DNA of 63,027 nucleotides from Alkalibacillus filiformis (GCF_030814115.1 NZ_JAUSUP010000011.1:1-63027); one strand, 5' to 3'. Positions 1 to 8,403 are shown, counted from the first letter of the stretch. A program made the numbers and translations. Notes: generated from the sequence alone by a model not told the origin.

Positions 1-21
1 AAAAACTAAGGAGGAATAATA

Positions 22-249
22 ATGGAAGTAGCAAAAACATTAGACGCAAAAGGTTTAGCATGCCCAATGCCAATTGTAAGAACAAAGAAAGCAATTGAAG
101 AAGTCAATAGCGGAGATGTTCTAGAAGTCGTAGCAACAGACGCAGGAGCCAAAAGTGATCTAACAGCATGGACGAAATCATCAGGTCATGAACTATTAGA
201 AACAAAAGAAGAAGATGGCGTATACACGTTTTACGTACAAAAAGGCTAA
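22..249 (+). CDS. TusA-family sulfur carrier protein (YrkI-like)
   Basis: A 75-aa protein made of a single TusA fold. The family signature CPMPIV carries the persulfide-bearing cysteine at residue 14. TusA proteins pass sulfane sulfur as a protein-bound persulfide between rhodaneses, DsrE-type carriers and acceptors in the cytoplasm. The start follows an AAGGAGG ribosome binding site. It heads a run of sulfur-transfer genes like the B. subtilis yrk cluster, where YrkI is the stand-alone TusA. Operon start is not visible, since only 21 bases precede it. An operator-like palindrome follows it, so it may be transcribed apart from the genes downstream. Family is certain; its exact partner is inferred. 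Confidence 0.9.
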   Translation: MEVAKTLDAKGLACPMPIVRTKKAIEEVNSGDVLEVVATDAGAKSDLTAWTKSSGHELLETKEEDGVYTFYVQKG

Positions 250-267
250 AGTTTTTTTATTGAATTA

Positions 268-285
268 TATACCTTTAGGGGTATA
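268..285. promoter_or_regulatory. CsoR/CstR-type operator-like palindrome
   Basis: TATACC and GGTATA flank a 6-nt centre, and a run of four G closes the right arm. CsoR-family repressors, including the persulfide sensor CstR, bind sites of this type. It lies between the first tusA and the dsrE-like gene of a persulfide-handling cluster. A possible promoter (TTGAAT at 260, TATAAA at 282) spans it, but would start transcription inside the ribosome binding site. No repressor gene is present in the window. Confidence 0.55.
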
Positions 286-305
286 AAAATGAGGAGGAAT
301 TTAAG

Positions 306-785
306 ATGTCAGAACAAAAGAAAACAAATATTATCTTATTCAGTGGAGATTATGATCGAGCGATGGCTGCTTATATTATTGCTAATGGTGCGGCAGCCTA
401 TGACCATAAAGTAACGATTTTCCATACGTTTTGGGGGTTAAATGCTTTAAGAAAGGACGAAAAGCTACGCCCTAGCAAAACGTTTATGGAAAAGATGTTT
501 GGCAAAATGATGCCAAAAGGTGCTGAAAACTTACCATTATCTAAAATGCAATATGCTGGCATGGGACCTAAAATGATTAAAAACGTTATGAAAAAGCACA
601 ATGCGATGCCATTAGATGATTTAATTTCAATGGCACAAGAGCAGGATATTACACTATTAGCATGTACGATGACAATGGATCTTTTAGGTCTAAAAGAAGA
701 AGAACTATTAGAAGGAATTGAGCTTGGTGGTGTAGCAGCTTATATTGCTGACGGTGAAGATGGTGCAATTAATTTATTTATCTAA
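306..785 (+). CDS. DsrE/DsrF-family sulfur carrier (YrkE-like)
   Basis: A 159-aa DsrE/DsrF/DrsH-like protein. The N-terminal strand and the ACTMTMD segment near the C-terminus, with Cys120, match the peroxiredoxin-like DsrE2/YrkE family, in which this cysteine is the proposed persulfide site. The start has a strong GAGGAGG ribosome binding site. It lies 20 nt after a CsoR/CstR-like palindrome and before a rhodanese gene, so a role in relaying sulfane sulfur between TusA and rhodanese partners is likely. The exact reaction of YrkE-type proteins is not established. Soluble, with no signal peptide or membrane segment visible. Confidence 0.85.
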   Translation: MSEQKKTNIILFSGDYDRAMAAYIIANGAAAYDHKVTIFHTFWGLNALRKDEKLRPSKTFMEKMFGKMMPKGAENLPLSKMQYAGMGPKMIKNVMKKHNAMPLDDLISMAQEQDITLLACTMTMDLLGLKEEELLEGIELGGVAAYIADGEDGAINLFI

Positions 786-793
786 GCAGAACC

Positions 794-826
794 AATAGGC
801 GGCAATTTTAAAAAATTGCCACCTAT
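794..826 (+). other. Intercistronic hairpin in the sulfur operon
   Basis: AATAGG and GGCAATT pair with AATTGCC and CCTATT across a short A-rich loop, with one mismatch. No U-run follows. It looks like an mRNA-stabilising or processing hairpin, or a partial attenuator, between the dsrE-like and rhodanese genes. Confidence 0.5.
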
Positions 827-867
827 TATCCATAAATTAATAACAACTTATAAAGTGAGGGTATACA

Positions 868-1167
868 ATGAAGGAAGTTACAGCTAAAGAAGTACAAGAG
901 CGCCTAGAAAATGGTGAAGAACTAAATTTAATTGATGTTAGAGAAGCAGATGAAGTCGAACAAGGAATCATTCCAGGTGCAAAGCATATTCCATTAGGAT
1001 TAATTGAATTTCGTGAAAATGAACTGAATAAAAATGAAGACTACATTATGATTTGCCGTTCAGGTGGTCGTAGTGGTAAAGCAACACAATATTTAGAAGA
1101 ACGCGGCTACGATGTAACAAATATGGCCGGTGGAATGTTGGACTGGGAAGGTCCTGTTGAAAAATAA
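868..1167 (+). CDS. Single-domain rhodanese
   Basis: A 99-aa protein consisting of one rhodanese domain. The active-site loop is CRSGGRS with the nucleophilic Cys63. The N-terminal IDVRE motif and the GGMLDWEG ending are typical of the GlpE/PspE class. It transfers sulfane sulfur from a donor such as thiosulfate or a low-molecular-weight persulfide to an acceptor. It sits 2 nt before the next ribosome binding site region and is surely cotranscribed with the TusA-rhodanese fusion. The start follows AGTGAGGG. The donor and acceptor are not visible from sequence; TusA and DsrE neighbours are obvious candidates. Confidence 0.9.
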   Translation: MKEVTAKEVQERLENGEELNLIDVREADEVEQGIIPGAKHIPLGLIEFRENELNKNEDYIMICRSGGRSGKATQYLEERGYDVTNMAGGMLDWEGPVEK

Positions 1168-1184
1168 ATTTGGAGGGATTTCGC

Positions 1185-1754
1185 ATGGCGGAAATTAAAT
1201 CCGATCACATTTTAGATGCAAAAGGTATGGCTTGTCCTATGCCGATTGTAAAGACAAAAAAAGAAATCGAAAGTATCGAGGCAGGAAAAGTATTATTAGT
1301 TGAAGCAACAGATCCAGGTTCAAAAGCTGATATTAAAGCATGGGCAGAACGAGCTGGCCATCAGTATTTAGGGACAAATGAAGAAGGTGACACATTAAAG
1401 CACTATATCCGCAAAGCTTCTGAAGAAGAAGCAGAAGGTGAAACTTCATTTGAGAACGTTGTAAACAACGATGAACTTAAGCAAAAACTATCTGATGGAG
1501 TTGCTACAGTTATTGATGTTCGTGAATCAGCGGAGTATGCATTTGGTCATATCCCGGGTGCAAAATCGATTCCGTTAGGTGAATTAGATAGCAAAATTGA
1601 TGAATTAAATAATGAAGATGACATTTATGTTGTATGCCGTACAGGAAATAGAAGTGATTTAGCAGCGAAGAAATTATCTGAAAAAGGTTATAAAAACGTA
1701 ACTAATGTAGTTCCAGGTATGAGTGAATGGGACGGAGACGTAGAAAAAGCTTAA
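1185..1754 (+). CDS. TusA-rhodanese fusion protein (YrkF-like)
   Basis: A 189-aa two-domain protein. Residues 1-75 form a TusA domain with the CPMPIV motif (Cys17). Residues about 90-189 form a rhodanese with the loop CRTGNRS (Cys151). This is the architecture of B. subtilis YrkF. The two cysteines are well placed to relay persulfide sulfur within one chain. I chose the ATG at 1185 because TTGGAGGG lies just upstream; an in-frame TTG at 1170 overlaps that ribosome binding site and adds five residues of no domain value. It lies in the middle of the sulfur operon, followed 28 nt later by the dioxygenase fusion. Confidence 0.9.
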   Translation: MAEIKSDHILDAKGMACPMPIVKTKKEIESIEAGKVLLVEATDPGSKADIKAWAERAGHQYLGTNEEGDTLKHYIRKASEEEAEGETSFENVVNNDELKQKLSDGVATVIDVRESAEYAFGHIPGAKSIPLGELDSKIDELNNEDDIYVVCRTGNRSDLAAKKLSEKGYKNVTNVVPGMSEWDGDVEKA

Positions 1755-1782
1755 GTAATACTATTATTAGGAGGTATTTTTC

Positions 1783-2913
1783 ATGAGTTTTAAAAAGTTA
1801 ACAGTAGACGAATTAGCAAAGAAAGTTGTTAACCAGGAAAATCTATTTTTACTTGATGTTCGTAATGAAGATGCATTTGAAGATTGGAAAGTAGAAAGTG
1901 ACAGCTTTGAACATCTAAACAAACCTTACTTTGATTTAATGGATGGAATCGAACCAATTCAAGATCAAATTCCAGAAGACCAAGACGTTGCAGTTATTTG
2001 TGCAAAAGGTGGCTCTTCTGAGTTTGTAGCAGAACAATTAGTTGATGCTGGTTTTGACGATGTTTATTCTGTTGAAGGTGGTATGAAAGCTTGGAGTGAG
2101 CACTTAGAGCCAGTAAAAATTGGTGATCTAGAAGGAAACGGAGAACTATACCAATTCGTACGTCTAGGTAAAGGTTGCCTATCATATATGGTCATTTCAG
2201 ATGGTGAAGCAGCTGTAATCGATGCGACTCGCATGGTTGATACGTTTATTAATTTTGCTGAGGAAAAAGGTGCAAAAATCAAGTATGCACTAGATACTCA
2301 CTTACACGCAGACCATATTTCTGGTGGCCGTAAGATCGCGGAGCAAACAGGTGCAACTTACTATTTACCGCCTAAAGATGCTGAAGAATTACAATTTGAA
2401 TATGAGCCGATTGAAGATGGAAATGAAATTCAAGTTGGATCATCTAAAATTGATGTGCAAGCATTATATTCTCCAGGACACACAATCGGCTCCACTTCAT
2501 TTATTGTAGATGAGAAGTATTTAATGTCTGGTGATATTTTATTCGTTCAATCAATTGGTCGTCCTGACTTAGCAGGTAAAGCAGAAGATTGGGTAGGCGA
2601 TTTACGTACGACGTTATATGAACGTTACAAAGAACTTTCAGATGATTTAGTTGTATTACCTGCACACTTCTCGTTCAAAGAAGAGTTAAACAATGACGGT
2701 TCTGTACAAGAGAAGTTAGGTGTACTATTTGAGAAAAACGATGGTCTGCAAGTTGAAGATGAAGATGAATTCCGTAAGATGGTAACTGAAAACTTACCAC
2801 CTCAACCAAATTCACACCAAAAAATCCGTTTCACTAATATGGGTAAAGAAACACCAGATGAAGAAGAACAACGTGAAATGGAAGTTGGACCAAACCGTTG
2901 TGCAGTAAGGTAA
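1783..2913 (+). CDS. Rhodanese-persulfide dioxygenase fusion (YrkH-like)
   Basis: A 376-aa protein. An N-terminal rhodanese (about 1-110, loop CAKGGSS, Cys73) is followed by an ETHE1-type metallo-beta-lactamase domain (about 115-340). Metal ligands are visible: HLHADH (His173, His175, Asp177, His178), His233, Asp251 and His295. ETHE1 enzymes use non-haem iron to oxidise glutathione- or bacillithiol-type persulfides to sulfite. The rhodanese half can convert sulfite and persulfide to thiosulfate. The order rhodanese-first matches YrkH and differs from staphylococcal CstB, which has the dioxygenase first. A strong terminator follows, so this is the last gene of the operon. Confidence 0.9.
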   Translation: MSFKKLTVDELAKKVVNQENLFLLDVRNEDAFEDWKVESDSFEHLNKPYFDLMDGIEPIQDQIPEDQDVAVICAKGGSSEFVAEQLVDAGFDDVYSVEGGMKAWSEHLEPVKIGDLEGNGELYQFVRLGKGCLSYMVISDGEAAVIDATRMVDTFINFAEEKGAKIKYALDTHLHADHISGGRKIAEQTGATYYLPPKDAEELQFEYEPIEDGNEIQVGSSKIDVQALYSPGHTIGSTSFIVDEKYLMSGDILFVQSIGRPDLAGKAEDWVGDLRTTLYERYKELSDDLVVLPAHFSFKEELNNDGSVQEKLGVLFEKNDGLQVEDEDEFRKMVTENLPPQPNSHQKIRFTNMGKETPDEEEQREMEVGPNRCAVR

Positions 2914-2923
2914 ACATGATGAA

Positions 2924-2959
2924 TTAAGAAGGAGCGGTTTAGGCTCCTTCTTAATTTTT
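2924..2959 (+). terminator. Rho-independent terminator of the sulfur operon
   Basis: A 12-bp perfect stem (TTAAGAAGGAGC with its complement) with a 7-nt loop, followed by five T. Confidence 0.9.
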
Positions 2960-2996
2960 GCACAAGGGTGCAGTTAAAAGTAAGAGAGGTGAAATT

Positions 2997-4649
2997 ATGT
3001 TAAGTAAGTATGTACCATCGGTGGACTGGCTTAAGCGGTATAACGGGATGGATTTTAAAGGTGATTTAATTGCAGGTCTTATTGTTGCGATTATGTTAAT
3101 TCCTCAAGGTATGGCTTACGCGATGCTTGCTGGTTTACCACCTGTTATGGGACTTTATGCATCAACTATTCCACTTATTATATATGCATTATTAGGATCA
3201 TCTAGACAATTAGCTGTTGGTCCTGTTGCTATGGTGTCTTTATTAGTTTATTCCGGTGTTTCTACATTAGCTGAGCCAGGGAGTGACCAGTTCATTTCCT
3301 ATGCTTTACTATTAGCACTCATGGTTGGTGTCATCCAACTTGTAATGGGCTTATTTAAACTCGGCTTTTTAGTTAACTTTTTATCACATGCTGTCATCAG
3401 TGGTTTTACTTCTGCTGCAGCCATTATTATTGCTTTATCGCAGTTGAGTGGATTACTTGGAATTGAATTACCGAGTAAAGGTAATGTGTTGGAACTATTA
3501 ACTGAAGCGGTTATAAACTTAAATGCTGTCCACTTACAAACAGTTACTTTAGGTATTGGAAGCATTATTATTTTAATTTTATTTAAAAAGTATGTACCTA
3601 AAATACCAGGACCATTAGTGGTGGTCGTTGCGACAAGCTTAGCTGTTTATTTGTTTAATCTTGATCACCAAGGTGTTGCGATTGTTGGAGATGTACCGTC
3701 AGGCTTACCTTCTTTATCTTTACCGACAATGAGTTGGGATTCCATATCAGCCTTACTTCCAATCGCTTTAACGATAGCGTTCGTCGGGTTTATGGAATCT
3801 GTAGCTGTGGCGAAAAAAATAGCTTCTAAAGAAGGTTACAAAATTAATTCGAACCAAGAGTTAAATGGTTTAGGTGCTGCTAATATAGTCGGTTCCTTTT
3901 TCTCAGCCTTTCCAGTGACAGGTGGTTTCTCACGTTCAGCGGTTAACTATCAATCTGGGGCAAGAACAGGAATGGCAACCATTATTACTGCCGTTATGAT
4001 CATTTTGACGTTATTGTTTTTCACAGAATGGTTTTACTATCTACCGCAAGCAGCGTTAGCGGCGATTATTATCGTAGCTGTATATGGATTAATTGATGTG
4101 AAAGAAGCTGTTCATCTATTTAAAGTGAAACGAATTGACGGATGGACTTTAGCTGTTACATTTTTTGCAACACTACTGACGAGTATTGAGACTGGTATTT
4201 TAACAGGTATTGTTTTTTCATTAGTCGTATTTATTTGGCGTAGTGCATATCCGCACGTAGCTGAGTTAGGGTATTTAGAACAAGAAGGTGTCTATCGTAA
4301 TATTGAACGTTTCCCTGAAGCGAAAACATTCCCTAATACGATTATTTTTCGTATTGATGAATCACTATATTTTGCGAATATTGCCTTGTTAGAAAATAAA
4401 TTAGAAAAGCTAATAGACAAGAAACCTGACACTAATCGAATTATACTCGATTTTTCAGCAGTTAATGACATGGATGCTGTTGCGATTGATGAGTTAGATG
4501 AACTGATCCAGGCTTATGATGATTATGGTGTAGAGGTTAGTATTGCGAATATGAAAGGACCAGTCAAAGATTTAGTTAAAAAAGCAGGTTGGTATGATAA
4601 GTATGAAGACCGAATTAAGTATCTTTCTATTAATCAATGTGTAAAATAA
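2997..4649 (+). CDS. SulP-family anion transporter with STAS domain
   Basis: A 550-aa SulP (SLC26) membrane protein. The transport domain (about residues 20-420) has many hydrophobic segments and the family motif around PQGMAYAMLAGLPPVMGLY. A C-terminal cytoplasmic STAS domain (about 440-540) carries the FSAVNDMDAVAIDEL signature. SulP proteins move sulfate, bicarbonate or related anions, and the substrate cannot be read from sequence. I start at the ATG at 2997 after GAGAGGTG; an in-frame TTG at 2958 lies inside the upstream terminator. Its place after a persulfide oxidation operon suggests sulfur oxyanion transport. It is separated from that operon by a terminator. Confidence 0.9.
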   Translation: MLSKYVPSVDWLKRYNGMDFKGDLIAGLIVAIMLIPQGMAYAMLAGLPPVMGLYASTIPLIIYALLGSSRQLAVGPVAMVSLLVYSGVSTLAEPGSDQFISYALLLALMVGVIQLVMGLFKLGFLVNFLSHAVISGFTSAAAIIIALSQLSGLLGIELPSKGNVLELLTEAVINLNAVHLQTVTLGIGSIIILILFKKYVPKIPGPLVVVVATSLAVYLFNLDHQGVAIVGDVPSGLPSLSLPTMSWDSISALLPIALTIAFVGFMESVAVAKKIASKEGYKINSNQELNGLGAANIVGSFFSAFPVTGGFSRSAVNYQSGARTGMATIITAVMIILTLLFFTEWFYYLPQAALAAIIIVAVYGLIDVKEAVHLFKVKRIDGWTLAVTFFATLLTSIETGILTGIVFSLVVFIWRSAYPHVAELGYLEQEGVYRNIERFPEAKTFPNTIIFRIDESLYFANIALLENKLEKLIDKKPDTNRIILDFSAVNDMDAVAIDELDELIQAYDDYGVEVSIANMKGPVKDLVKKAGWYDKYEDRIKYLSINQCVK

Positions 4650-4685
4650 TGTTACGTATGGCTTCTCGTTAAGGGGTTGTTTTAA

Positions 4686-5042
4686 ATGGAACCAACAAAA
4701 GATTCTAACTATATACAACAACATCTCGCTAATGAACGAACGTATTTAGCATGGATTCGTACAGCCTTAGCTATTATCGGAATAGGCTTTTTGATTGTAA
4801 ATATCCATTTCTCAACTAATACAAGCTTAACTCCATATTCAGACCGTTTAGCTGAGATGATTGGAATATTGTCCGTTTTAATAGGATTAACGGGGATTAT
4901 TTTTGCAACGGTTCATTATGTTCGTAAGAGAACACAAATTAATGAGCAAACGTTTAAACCTGCCATTCATCTTGTTTGGCTTATTTCTGGATTGATGATT
5001 TTGATGGTTATTTTGTTTTTCCTTTACTTTTATTTATATTAA
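4686..5042 (+). CDS. DUF202 (YidH-type) small membrane protein
   Basis: A 118-aa protein with the DUF202 signature NERTYLAWIRTALA near the N-terminus and three hydrophobic segments (about 22-42, 55-75, 95-117). YidH/DUF202 proteins have no firmly assigned function. It lies 36 nt after the SulP gene with a terminator behind it, so the two form a small transcription unit. A short poorly conserved upstream ribosome binding site (AAGGGG) precedes the ATG. An accessory role to the transporter is only an inference from position. Confidence 0.8.
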   Translation: MEPTKDSNYIQQHLANERTYLAWIRTALAIIGIGFLIVNIHFSTNTSLTPYSDRLAEMIGILSVLIGLTGIIFATVHYVRKRTQINEQTFKPAIHLVWLISGLMILMVILFFLYFYLY

Positions 5043-5049
5043 GTAGTTA

Positions 5050-5087
5050 AAGTCCATTCTTATTAAGATATAAGAGTGGACTTTTTA
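5050..5087 (+). terminator. Terminator after the SulP-DUF202 pair
   Basis: AAAGTCCA and TGGACTTT arms with an imperfect inner stem (TTCTTAT with ATAAGAG), followed by a T-run. Confidence 0.8.
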
Positions 5088-5222
5088 TAAATCTGACAAA
5101 AAAGTGGTTAATATTTGAAGTGAAGGACTTTTAAAATTGTGTGTTTTGCTATACAATATCATTACTAGAATTTTTAAAATATTTATAATGTTCTATTAAA
5201 ACAAAAACATGAGGTGATGGTT

Positions 5223-6938
5223 TTGAGTGAAAGCGTTTTAAAAGCTAGAAGTAATCAACACAATTTAGGAAACTATGAAGAAACTTACCAAAACTTCAAC
5301 TGGGAAGAAGCGAAGAAAGCTTTTTCTTGGAATGATACAGGGAAAGTAAACATTGCTTATGAAGCGGTTGACCGTCACGCTGAAAATCCTGACAAGAAAG
5401 ATCAAGTAGCATTGCATTATGTTTCTCCTGATCGAAATGAATCGTTAACGTTTGAACAATTAAGTAAGCAAAGTAACCAATTTGCTAATGTATTAAAAGA
5501 TCAAGGTATTGAGAAGGGTGATCGTGTTTTCTTATTTATGCCAAGATCCCCAGAGTTTTACGCAAGCTTTTTAGGAATTTTAAAGGTAGGCGCGATTGCT
5601 GGACCTTTATTTGAAGCATTTATGGAGCAAGCAGTTCAAGACCGTTTAGAAGATAGTGAAGCGATAATGCTTATTACAACACCTGATTTATTATCACGAG
5701 TTCCTGAAGATGAATTGCCAAATTTAAAGAAGGTAGTTTTAGTTGGTGATGCAAGTGATATTCAAGAAGGATATGTTGATTATCATAAGGAAATGAGTAG
5801 TGCTAGTGAACAATTCGACATTGAATGGGTTGGTCTAGAAGATGGCATGTTAATTCACTATACGTCAGGTTCTACTGGCAAACCTAAAGGTGTATATCAC
5901 GTACACAATGCGATGATTCAGCATTACCAAACAGGTCAGTGGGTGTTAGACTTTCAAGATGGTGATGTTTACTGGTGTACAGCTGACCCAGGGTGGGTAA
6001 CAGGTACGAGTTATGGTATTTTTGCCCCTTGGCTAAATGGTGTAACAAATGTTGTAGTTGGTGGTCGTTTTACACCTGAAGCATGGTATAAAGCTCTAGC
6101 TGACTATAAGGTTACGGTATGGTATTCAGCACCTACAGCATTTAGAAAATTGATGAGTGCAGGTGAGGATGCAGTTAAGCAGTTTGATTTATCTAAAGTT
6201 CGCCATATTTTAAGTGTCGGTGAACCGTTGAACCCAGAAGTTGTTCACTGGGGAATGAAAGCCTTTGACTTACGTATTCATGATACGTGGTGGATGACTG
6301 AAACGGGTGCACAGTTGATTTGTAACTATCCGACAATGGATATTCGTCCTGGTTCTATGGGTAAACCAATTCCAGGTGTTGTTGCATCAATTGTCGATGA
6401 TCAAGGTCAGGAGTTACCACCAAACCAAATGGGTAATTTAGCGATAAAAGAAGGATGGCCATCGATGATGCGTGCCATTTGGAAACGTCCTGAAAAGTAT
6501 GAGAGTTATTTCTTAAATGGTTGGTATGTATCAGGTGATAGTGCCTACCGTGATGAAGATGGTTATTTCTGGTTCCAAGGACGTTTAGATGATGTAATTA
6601 ATACATCAGGTGAACGTGTTGGTCCGTTTGAAGTTGAAAGTAAATTAATCGAGCACGAAGCGGTTTCAGAAGCAGGGGTGATTGGTAAACCAGACCCTGA
6701 ACGTGGTGAAATTATTAAAGCCTTTATTGCTTTAAATGAAGGTTACGAGGAATCTGAAGAGCTTCTTGAAGAAATTCGCCAGTTTGTAAAGACAGGGTTT
6801 GCTGCTCATGCTGCGCCTCGTGAAATTGAAGTAGCAAAAGCGATCCCAAAAACACGTAGTGGTAAAATTATGCGTCGCCTGTTGAAGTCAAGAGAGCTTG
6901 GCTTACCAGAAGGTGATACATCAACTTTAGAAGAGTAA
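5223..6938 (+). CDS. acsA: Acetyl-CoA synthetase (AMP-forming)
   Basis: A 571-aa acyl-adenylate enzyme converting acetate, ATP and CoA to acetyl-CoA. The nucleotide motif YTSGSTGKPKG starts at residue 213. The C-terminal KTRSGKIMRR motif has the catalytic Lys548, the residue that is acetylated in the family. Length and sequence fit B. subtilis AcsA (572 aa). I chose the TTG at 5223 because GAGGTGAT at 5211 matches the 16S 3' end with 8-nt spacing; the GTG at 5214 lies inside that site. A cre-like sequence covers the start. No acuABC neighbours are present, unlike B. subtilis. Monocistronic, with a strong terminator behind. Confidence 0.93.
   Translation: MSESVLKARSNQHNLGNYEETYQNFNWEEAKKAFSWNDTGKVNIAYEAVDRHAENPDKKDQVALHYVSPDRNESLTFEQLSKQSNQFANVLKDQGIEKGDRVFLFMPRSPEFYASFLGILKVGAIAGPLFEAFMEQAVQDRLEDSEAIMLITTPDLLSRVPEDELPNLKKVVLVGDASDIQEGYVDYHKEMSSASEQFDIEWVGLEDGMLIHYTSGSTGKPKGVYHVHNAMIQHYQTGQWVLDFQDGDVYWCTADPGWVTGTSYGIFAPWLNGVTNVVVGGRFTPEAWYKALADYKVTVWYSAPTAFRKLMSAGEDAVKQFDLSKVRHILSVGEPLNPEVVHWGMKAFDLRIHDTWWMTETGAQLICNYPTMDIRPGSMGKPIPGVVASIVDDQGQELPPNQMGNLAIKEGWPSMMRAIWKRPEKYESYFLNGWYVSGDSAYRDEDGYFWFQGRLDDVINTSGERVGPFEVESKLIEHEAVSEAGVIGKPDPERGEIIKAFIALNEGYEESEELLEEIRQFVKTGFAAHAAPREIEVAKAIPKTRSGKIMRRLLKSRELGLPEGDTSTLEE
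5228..5241 (+). promoter_or_regulatory. cre-like CcpA site at the acsA start
   Basis: TGAAAGCGTTTTAA matches the catabolite-responsive element consensus TGWAANCGNTNWCA at all but one position. It covers codons 2-7 of acsA. B. subtilis acsA is repressed by CcpA through a downstream cre, so the placement fits. Confidence 0.6.
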
Positions 6939-6951
6939 AAAAAAGTAAAGT

Positions 6952-6985
6952 AAGTGAGCGCCTTTTAAAAGGTGCTCACTTTTTT
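6952..6985 (+). terminator. Terminator of acsA
   Basis: A 15-bp stem (AAGTGAGC and GCTCACTT arms, one G-T wobble) followed by five T. Confidence 0.9.
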
Positions 6986-7068
6986 GTGTGAAAAAGTGTT
7001 TAGATCACTTATAGTTAGGAAACTTAAATAAGTACATACTAATAAAAAATGGAAAAAGGGTGGTCGTA

Positions 7069-8388
7069 ATGGAACATAAGTTATATACATTTATCGGAAT
7101 TGGCATAGGGCCTTATAACTTAGGATTAGCTGCACTTACTGAAGACCTAGATGACGTTGAACGCATATTTTTTGATCAAACACCAAAGATGGATTGGCAC
7201 CCTGGTATGTTAATTGAAGGAACAGATTTACAAGTTCCGTTTTTAGCGGATTTAATCACATTTGCAGACCCGAAAAGTCGCTACACTTTTTTGAATTACT
7301 TACATGAACATGGCCGATTGTATAAGTTTTTCTTCTTTCAAAAATTAGAGATCCCAAGACAAGAATATAATGACTACTTACAATGGGCAACTGAGCAAAT
7401 TAGCGGACTTTATTTCGGTCATCGTGTAGTGGACGTGATTGAACACCAAGATGCTGAAACACCCCATTATGAAGTCGTTGTCGAAGACCAAGAAACGAAA
7501 GAGTTTTCTAGTTACTATGCTAAGCATGTCGTCATGGCTACAGGTTCAGAACCTTTTGTTCTTGAGTCTACAGAAGGGTTGCCTGAAGAAGATGTACTGC
7601 ATACGAGCCGTTATTTGTACCATAAAGATGAACTGTTAAACTCTAACCACATTACAGTCGTTGGGTCAGGACAGAGTGCAGCTGAAGTGTTTTATGATTT
7701 GTTAGAAGAACGTGAAAATAAAGAGTTTCATATCACTTGGTTTACCCGTAGTAAAGGTATTTTCCAACTGGAGTCGGCTAAATTGGGACAAGAATTTTTC
7801 TCACCTAACTATGTTGATTACTTCCACCAATTAAATTTTAAAAAACGTCAAGAAACATTAGATACGTTAGATCCTTTGCGTAATGGTGTAGATGAATCAA
7901 CTCTTGAAGGCATATATGATATGTTGTACCACTATTCGATTGGTGAAAAAGACCCGAAATTAACGATACAACCGTTAACAGAAGTTAATGGCATTGAGCC
8001 AAAAGGTCAACTGTATGAGCTGAAGTGTGAACAGTGGCAACAAGAAGAATCATTTAATTATGAAACAGAAAAAGTGGTTTTAGCGACAGGTTATAAACCT
8101 AACATTCCGGATTGGTTTATGGAACGATTCGAGAGTAAAATAAATTGGGAGCAGAAAGAAGATTATTTATTTGATATCTCACGTCGTTACCGATTGAAGT
8201 TTCAAGGTGAACGTCAAAACCAGTTTTATATGGTAACCAATTTGGAGCATTCTCACGGAACCGCTGCCACTAATTTAGGTTTGGCGATTCAAAGAAATAT
8301 GGAAATTATTAATGACATGCTCGGTGAAGAAGTTTATCAAGCAAAAGGGCATTCGATTTTTCAGCAATTTAAACATGAAGATCAATAA
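7069..8388 (+). CDS. Lysine/ornithine N-monooxygenase family protein
   Basis: A 439-aa flavin-dependent amine N-hydroxylase of the IucD/SidA/PvdA family. Visible are the FAD motif GIGIGP (residues 10-15), the NADPH motif GSGQSA (199-204) and the ATGY motif (339-342). Such enzymes hydroxylate a lysine, ornithine or diamine side chain to make hydroxamate siderophores. The substrate cannot be assigned. It stands alone: no siderophore synthetase, acyltransferase or transporter is nearby, and I see no Fur box before it. The ATG at 7069 is preferred over a GTG at 7060 because AAAGGGTGG lies just upstream. Confidence 0.85.
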   Translation: MEHKLYTFIGIGIGPYNLGLAALTEDLDDVERIFFDQTPKMDWHPGMLIEGTDLQVPFLADLITFADPKSRYTFLNYLHEHGRLYKFFFFQKLEIPRQEYNDYLQWATEQISGLYFGHRVVDVIEHQDAETPHYEVVVEDQETKEFSSYYAKHVVMATGSEPFVLESTEGLPEEDVLHTSRYLYHKDELLNSNHITVVGSGQSAAEVFYDLLEERENKEFHITWFTRSKGIFQLESAKLGQEFFSPNYVDYFHQLNFKKRQETLDTLDPLRNGVDESTLEGIYDMLYHYSIGEKDPKLTIQPLTEVNGIEPKGQLYELKCEQWQQEESFNYETEKVVLATGYKPNIPDWFMERFESKINWEQKEDYLFDISRRYRLKFQGERQNQFYMVTNLEHSHGTAATNLGLAIQRNMEIINDMLGEEVYQAKGHSIFQQFKHEDQ

Positions 8389-8403
8389 GTATGTGACGTT
8401 TAA

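Noticed and set aside
5214-5222. GTG 5214 as the acsA start
   Set aside because: It lies within the ribosome binding site for the TTG at 5223, which has ideal spacing.
7000-7068. Fur box before the N-hydroxylase gene
   Set aside because: Nothing near the 7-1-7 consensus TGATAATNATTATCA could be found in the upstream bases.
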